From Atribacteria bacterium SCGC AAA255-G05 (GTDB lineage Bacteria > Atribacterota > Phoenicimicrobiia > Phoenicimicrobiales > Phoenicimicrobiaceae), in NCBI GenBank assembly GCA_000405605.1, contig ASPA01000067.1, positions 1-11,252 on the forward strand: a stretch of DNA of 11,252 bases. The letters are read 5' to 3'. The notes below the pieces were generated by a model. It did not search any database and had not been told where the DNA came from. It worked only from the letters and a program-made list of their open reading frames with translations. Made by a program: the position numbers and the translations under genes. Below, piece after piece: positions 7,647 through 11,252 of this stretch (positions are counted from its first letter, which is position 1; each line of letters opens with the position of its first letter).

Positions 7647-9161
7647 ATGACAGAAAGATACAGCGGTATTTTGATGCATATTTCTTCTTTGCCATCAGAA
7701 TATGGCATTGGAGATTTAGGACCACAAGCTTATCGATTTATCGATTTACTAGCTCAAAATGGACAACGTTATTGGCAAATTCTTCCTTTAAACCCGACAG
7801 AACCGCAACACGGAAATTCTCCTTATCATTCCTTCGCTACTTTTGCCGGTAACCCCCTTTTTGTCAGCCCTGAGCTACTCTATCAAGATGGTATTCTTAA
7901 AAAAGAAGAAATAATTAATTATGCCCTGCCCCAAAAAAAAGATATCGATTTTAACCAGGTTTATTCTATAAAAAACAAGCTTTTAGACAAAACCTATCAG
8001 CGATTTGCCAGATTAGTGTCATATCAGAGAGATTATCAAGAGTTTTGTCAGCAAAATTTATTCTGGCTGGAAGATTACGCCCTTTTTCAATCACTAAAGT
8101 CTTCTTTTCAGGGGAAACCATGGAACCAGTGGCCCTTGGAAATTAAAAATAGACAGCAAGAAACGATTCAAAAATTAAAGAAACAACTGGCACAGGAAAT
8201 GAAACGGGAAAAAGTCTTACAATTCCTCTTTTTTCATCAATGGAGTCAATTAAAAAATTATTGCCGGAAAAAAAATATCAAAATAATCGGTGATATGCCT
8301 ATTTACGTCACTTATAACAGTATGGATGTCTGGTGCCATCCTCAACTCTTCAAATTAAGTCAGGATAAGGAGCAAACTTATAAAGCAGGGGTCCCGCCGG
8401 ATTATTTCAGTAAAACTGGTCAACTCTGGGGAAATCCAGTCTATCAGTGGGAAGAACATCATAAAGAAAAATATACTTGGTGGATCCAGCGAATTAAACA
8501 ACATCTTCAAATGATCGATCTTTTAAGGATTGACCATTTTCGAGGATTAGTTGCCTACTGGGAAGTACCTTTTAAGGAAAAGACAGCTATTCCCGGTCAC
8601 TGGGTAACGGCTCCCACAGAAGGCTTTTTAACTCATATCATCCATCAATTCCCCACCGTTCCCTTTATTGCTGAAGATCTGGGTGATATTACCGAAGATG
8701 TCAAAGCAATAATAAAAAAATGGCACTTCCCCGGAATGCGGGTCTTGATTTTTGCCTTTGGTGATGATTTTCCTCACAGTATTCATCTCCCTCACCATTA
8801 TGAGCTTAATTGTGTGGTCTATACCGGAACCCACGATAATAACACCATCCAGGGATGGCAGTCCGAAGAATTAAAGCAGAATCAGAAAAAATACATTGAG
8901 CGATATTTAGGAAAAAAGATTAATTTTGAAGAAATTCACTGGGATTTTATTCGTATGGCTCAAGCCTCGGTTGCTTTTTTAGCCGTTATTCCAGTTCAGG
9001 ATGTGTTAGGATTAGGAAAAGAGGCAAGAATGAATAATCCTGCCTATCCCCAAAATAACTGGCTATGGAGAATAATGCCTCAACAAAGATTAAAGCTGGA
9101 ACAAGATGAAATGCCAAAACTAAAAGAACTAAGCGAACTTTATGATAGAAAATCAGAATGA
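7647..9161 (+). CDS. malQ: 4-alpha-glucanotransferase (amylomaltase, GH77)
   Basis: Transfers alpha-1,4-glucan segments between chains (disproportionation), releasing glucose and lengthening or recycling maltooligosaccharides in the cytoplasm. The 504-residue length matches the compact amylomaltases of the Thermus/Aquifex type rather than the longer enterobacterial MalQ. The N-terminus shows GILMHISSLPSEYGIGDLG (7-25) and HGNSPYHSFATFAGNP (55-70). The mobile-loop region reads AGVPPDYFSKTGQLWGNPVY (247-266). The catalytic residues are present: nucleophile Asp296 in LLRIDHFRG, acid/base Glu343 in FIAEDLGDIT, and Asp397 in YTGTHDNNT. The C-terminal motifs QDVLGLGKEARMNNP (451-465) and NWLWRI (471-476) are intact. 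The gene sits 112 bases after the GH57 gene with its own ribosome binding site and is probably the last gene of the operon. It ends 14 bases from the convergent treT stop, with no clear terminator hairpin between them. Confidence 0.96.
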   Translation: MTERYSGILMHISSLPSEYGIGDLGPQAYRFIDLLAQNGQRYWQILPLNPTEPQHGNSPYHSFATFAGNPLFVSPELLYQDGILKKEEIINYALPQKKDIDFNQVYSIKNKLLDKTYQRFARLVSYQRDYQEFCQQNLFWLEDYALFQSLKSSFQGKPWNQWPLEIKNRQQETIQKLKKQLAQEMKREKVLQFLFFHQWSQLKNYCRKKNIKIIGDMPIYVTYNSMDVWCHPQLFKLSQDKEQTYKAGVPPDYFSKTGQLWGNPVYQWEEHHKEKYTWWIQRIKQHLQMIDLLRIDHFRGLVAYWEVPFKEKTAIPGHWVTAPTEGFLTHIIHQFPTVPFIAEDLGDITEDVKAIIKKWHFPGMRVLIFAFGDDFPHSIHLPHHYELNCVVYTGTHDNNTIQGWQSEELKQNQKKYIERYLGKKINFEEIHWDFIRMAQASVAFLAVIPVQDVLGLGKEARMNNPAYPQNNWLWRIMPQQRLKLEQDEMPKLKELSELYDRKSE

Positions 9162-9175
9162 ATCTTCTTAGCTTT

Positions 9176-10408
9176 TTATTTTAGACGATTAAATAAAATC
9201 AAATAATCTTTTAGCAGACGGGTAATTAAGAAATTCTTTCTAACATACTCCTTCCCTGAAGTACCCATCTTGTTTGCAATCTCTGAATTTTTTAAAAGAT
9301 GAATAACCCTTTCAGCACATTCAGAAATATCCCCAACTAAATATCCTGTGCGACGGTTATCAACCTGCAAGGGGATACCGCCTACATTGGCCGCTACGAC
9401 AGGCTTCCCCTTCCATAACGCCTCGGTAATTACCAATCCAAATCCTTCTCTTAAGGATTTCTGAATAATTACATCTGAAGCTCTCTGAAAGGCATTAACC
9501 TCTAAATTCCCTACGCCATTCAAATTGGATAGAAGATATATATCGTAATCTTCGCCTGCATGTCGGGCAGTTTTTTCGTAATATTCCCAGCTCTCCGGAT
9601 CCTCATTGGCAATCGAAGCAATAAGTACCAATTGTACATCTTTTACTTCTCTCTTTACCATCCTATACATATCAATAACTCCTAAAGGGTCTTTCCAGGG
9701 GTCGAATCTGGAAACCTGAGTTATAATTGGCCTATTTAGATCTAGTTTATATCTTGTTACTATATTTTCAATCTCTTCCTGATCTAAATCCATATTCTTA
9801 GGGCTTAAGGGATCGATAGCTGGAGGGATTATGGTAATATTTTTTACTTTAAGGTCATCTTTTACATACTCTTTTAAAGTAAATATAGCAGCATCATGTT
9901 TTTCTATAAAAGGCCTGATAAATTGCCAAATTTTTTCCTGAGCGCTTGTAGGGTCAATATGAAACCTCCAAATCCATTTTCCCTTCTTCTCTTGCCGATA
10001 ATTCAATATTGCCACTGGCTGAGGGTCGTGGATTACTATAAAATCATATTCGCCTTCGAATAATTTTTCATTTAGTTGATTATTTTTTAAAAATATTTCT
10101 TTCATCTTTTTGGTAAATGGGGCATCCATACCCTGCAAGCCATTATGCATACCCTTGGTTACATTGAAAAAATCATCTGAACCTTTTATCACCTGCCATT
10201 CAGCCTCTATCCCTACATCTTTCATTAAAGGAACTAAAGCAGATAAAATCTCTGCTACTCCCCCTCCAAATGAGGTAGCATTTATATGTACTACCTTTTT
10301 CCCCTTTAAAGGCAAAGCCAGTTTCTTAATACTTTCAATTTCCTCCTTTCCTATAATATCGACATAATCGTTAAGTGATTTCCTCTCTGTTTTGACAATT
10401 TCTAACAT
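9176..10408 (-). CDS. treT: Trehalose synthase TreT-type glycosyltransferase (GT4)
   Basis: Predicted to join glucose from an NDP-glucose donor to free glucose, giving trehalose, as in the TreT enzymes of Thermococcus, Pyrococcus and Thermotoga. The 410-residue length matches that family. Visible signatures are the glycine-rich acceptor-side loop VVHINATSFGGGVAEIL (39-55), WQVIKGSDDFFNVTKGMHN (71-89), VIHDPQPVAIL (125-135), WIWRFHIDPT (145-154), donor-site SRFDPWKDP (233-241, Arg234 and Lys239), and the GT4 EX7E motif REGFGLVITEA with Glu321 and Glu329. The C-terminal Rossmann half contains GGIPLQVDNRRTGYLVGD (343-360). Start choice is supported by AGGAGG six bases upstream. The gene lies 33 bases after the DNA-glycosylase gene and is probably cotranscribed with it, while facing the glycogen operon. 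The related GT4 trehalose phosphorylases use glucose-1-phosphate, and sequence alone does not fully exclude that activity. Confidence 0.9.
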   Translation of the reverse strand: MLEIVKTERKSLNDYVDIIGKEEIESIKKLALPLKGKKVVHINATSFGGGVAEILSALVPLMKDVGIEAEWQVIKGSDDFFNVTKGMHNGLQGMDAPFTKKMKEIFLKNNQLNEKLFEGEYDFIVIHDPQPVAILNYRQEKKGKWIWRFHIDPTSAQEKIWQFIRPFIEKHDAAIFTLKEYVKDDLKVKNITIIPPAIDPLSPKNMDLDQEEIENIVTRYKLDLNRPIITQVSRFDPWKDPLGVIDMYRMVKREVKDVQLVLIASIANEDPESWEYYEKTARHAGEDYDIYLLSNLNGVGNLEVNAFQRASDVIIQKSLREGFGLVITEALWKGKPVVAANVGGIPLQVDNRRTGYLVGDISECAERVIHLLKNSEIANKMGTSGKEYVRKNFLITRLLKDYLILFNRLK

Positions 10409-10414
10409 ATTTCC

Positions 10415-10420
10415 CCTCCT
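10415..10420 (-). promoter_or_regulatory. Ribosome binding site of treT
   Basis: On the minus strand the sequence reads AGGAGG, continuing into GG, with six bases between AGGAGG and the ATG at 10408-10406. It is a near-perfect Shine-Dalgarno site and fixes the treT start. Confidence 0.85.
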
Positions 10421-10441
10421 TGCTTTGAAATTAATTATGTT

Positions 10442-11107
10442 TCATATTACATGATATATTGTGTGTAAAAAGGCAATCGGACATTTAGCACAATCGGGAT
10501 TCTTGCTGGTACATATTGTCTTACCGAGCATAACAATCTGAGCATGAAATTCGTTAAATAATTTTACATCTCTGTCTAAATTCTGACTGAAAAATTCCTG
10601 TATTTGATGATAGTGAGCATCTTGCGAAATTAATTTATGTCGTGAAAATATTCTTTTTGTGTAAGCATCAACTACAAAAAATGGTTTCTTTCCGGCATAC
10701 AATAATATGCTATCTGCTGTTTCTGGCCCAATTCCATTTACCTTCAATAATTTTTTTCTTAACTCTTTACTGTCATCAGAAAACATTTTTTTAGTAGAAC
10801 CTTCAAATTCTTCTATAAAAAAAGTTACAAAATTTTTTAATCTCTTTGCTTTAATATTATAATAACCGGATGGTTTTATCGATTGGGCTAATTCTTCCTG
10901 GTTTATGCGATAAAGTTTCCAGGGTTCTAATAAATTTTCTTTTTTTAAATTATTTATTGCCTTTTCCACATTACTCCAGGAAGTATTTTGAGTAAGAATT
11001 GCACCCACCATTATCTCAAAGGGGGTATCCCCCGGCCACCAGTTCAATGGTCCAAAAAAATTATACAAACTTTTGTAAATTTTTAATAAAACATCCCTTT
11101 TTTGCAT
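10442..11107 (-). CDS. Endonuclease III-superfamily DNA glycosylase (HhH-GPD), probably monofunctional
   Basis: Base-excision repair protein of 221 residues that should remove damaged bases from DNA. The opening FGPLNWWPGDTPFEIMVGAILTQNTSW (18-44) is typical of the endonuclease III-like group that includes 3-methyladenine glycosylase III. The helix-hairpin-helix reads LLKVNGIGPETADSILLYAG (120-139), and the catalytic Asp147 lies in FFVVDAYTKR. Where endonuclease III has its AP-lyase lysine (GVGRKTA), this protein has Glu129, so a pure glycosylase without strand cleavage is likely. The C-terminal iron-sulfur motif is Cys199-X6-Cys206-X2-Cys209-X5 and then His215 instead of the fourth Cys. The start ATG has only a weak AGG upstream. 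The gene is visibly more AT-rich than the plus-strand genes. It lies just upstream of treT with a 33-base gap. Family assignment is secure; the substrate (alkylated purine or oxidised pyrimidine) is not. Confidence 0.88.
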   Translation of the reverse strand: MQKRDVLLKIYKSLYNFFGPLNWWPGDTPFEIMVGAILTQNTSWSNVEKAINNLKKENLLEPWKLYRINQEELAQSIKPSGYYNIKAKRLKNFVTFFIEEFEGSTKKMFSDDSKELRKKLLKVNGIGPETADSILLYAGKKPFFVVDAYTKRIFSRHKLISQDAHYHQIQEFFSQNLDRDVKLFNEFHAQIVMLGKTICTSKNPDCAKCPIAFLHTIYHVI

Positions 11108-11252
11108 TTTCGCCTGATTGTTCTTAAATTTAGCAATGAACCAATTAACGGTTATGTGACTAATAAAACCTTACCATTTATTAATACCAGAATTCATGCT
11201 AAAATAGAAAAAATATACCAAAAAAGATACTTACCATCTTTAAAGAAAAGAG
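11108..11252. other. AT-rich right-edge region without a supported gene
   Basis: These 145 bases precede the DNA-glycosylase gene and probably hold its promoter and leader. I see no RNA gene, terminator or repeat array. A short perfect inverted pair AACC/GGTT (11140-11154) is too small to interpret. Two frames run open to the edge, one on each strand, but neither encodes anything recognisable. Confidence 0.5.
11181..11189 (-). promoter_or_regulatory. Possible extended -10 promoter element for the minus-strand pair
   Basis: The minus strand reads TGGTATTAA, an imperfect extended -10 element (TGn plus a 4-of-6 match to TATAAT), about 75 bases before the glycosylase start. Only a poor -35 (TTCTAT) lies 17 bases further upstream. 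In DNA this AT-rich such matches are common, so this is a weak candidate for the promoter of the glycosylase-treT transcript. Confidence 0.18.

Noticed and set aside
9140..9200. Bidirectional terminator between the convergent malQ and treT
   Set aside because: The only stem found is a 4-base AGAA/TTCT pair around 9155-9170. It is AT-rich and too weak to be called an intrinsic terminator.
11156..11252. Open plus-strand frame from a GTG at 11156 to the right edge (VTNKTLPFINTR...), possibly the start of a divergent gene
   Set aside because: There is no ribosome binding site, no recognisable motif and fewer than 35 codons inside the window, so it cannot be told from chance.
11199..11252. Minus-strand open frame from the right edge to a TAG at 11199-11201 with a Phe-rich hydrophobic end
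   Set aside because: Only 17 codons are visible. It could be the tail of an upstream membrane protein but equally random AT-rich DNA.
1..11252. CRISPR arrays, tRNA or rRNA genes, insertion sequences, phage or defence genes
   Set aside because: No regularly spaced repeats, cloverleaf-like sequences, transposase motifs or terminal inverted repeats were seen on reading both strands. The window reads as ordinary metabolic genes.

Overview
The window is a compact bacterial gene block for storage alpha-glucan and trehalose metabolism, followed by a convergent two-gene block. Four genes lie head to tail on the plus strand: a 5'-truncated trehalose synthase-maltokinase fusion (treS-mak), a glycogen branching enzyme (glgB), a GH57-type glycosidase with a DUF3536-like C-terminal half, and a 4-alpha-glucanotransferase (malQ). 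Two genes lie on the minus strand: a GT4 glycosyltransferase of the trehalose synthase TreT type (treT) and, upstream of it, an endonuclease III-superfamily DNA glycosylase. Coding density is very high. The longest stretches without a confident gene are 112 bases before malQ and 145 bases at the right edge.

How the genes fit together (known from the families; the link between them is inference): TreT would make trehalose from an NDP-glucose and glucose. TreS interconverts trehalose and maltose. The Mak domain phosphorylates maltose to maltose-1-phosphate, the substrate of the GlgE maltosyltransferase. GlgB introduces branches, and MalQ and the GH57 enzyme would remodel or trim the glucan. The set resembles the trehalose/GlgE route to glycogen. 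GlgE itself is not in the window; because treS-mak is cut by the left edge, glgE may lie just upstream. All the enzymes look cytoplasmic, with no signal peptides or membrane spans.

Organism: clearly bacterial, with strong Shine-Dalgarno sites (AGGAGG), moderately AT-rich DNA and tightly packed operons. TreT-type enzymes are best known from thermophilic archaea and bacteria, and GH57/DUF3536 proteins are common in anaerobes and cyanobacteria. An uncultured anaerobic, possibly thermophilic, bacterium fits, but the sequence does not allow a firm phylum call. No tRNA, rRNA, CRISPR array, insertion sequence or phage gene was seen.

Less routine points: a 37-codon open frame that fills the gap between the GH57 gene and malQ almost exactly; a DNA glycosylase that lacks both the AP-lyase lysine and the fourth cysteine of the iron-sulfur motif; a GH57/DUF3536 protein of unknown specificity inside a trehalose-to-glycogen operon; and a trehalose synthase apparently expressed from a DNA-repair transcript that faces the operon.
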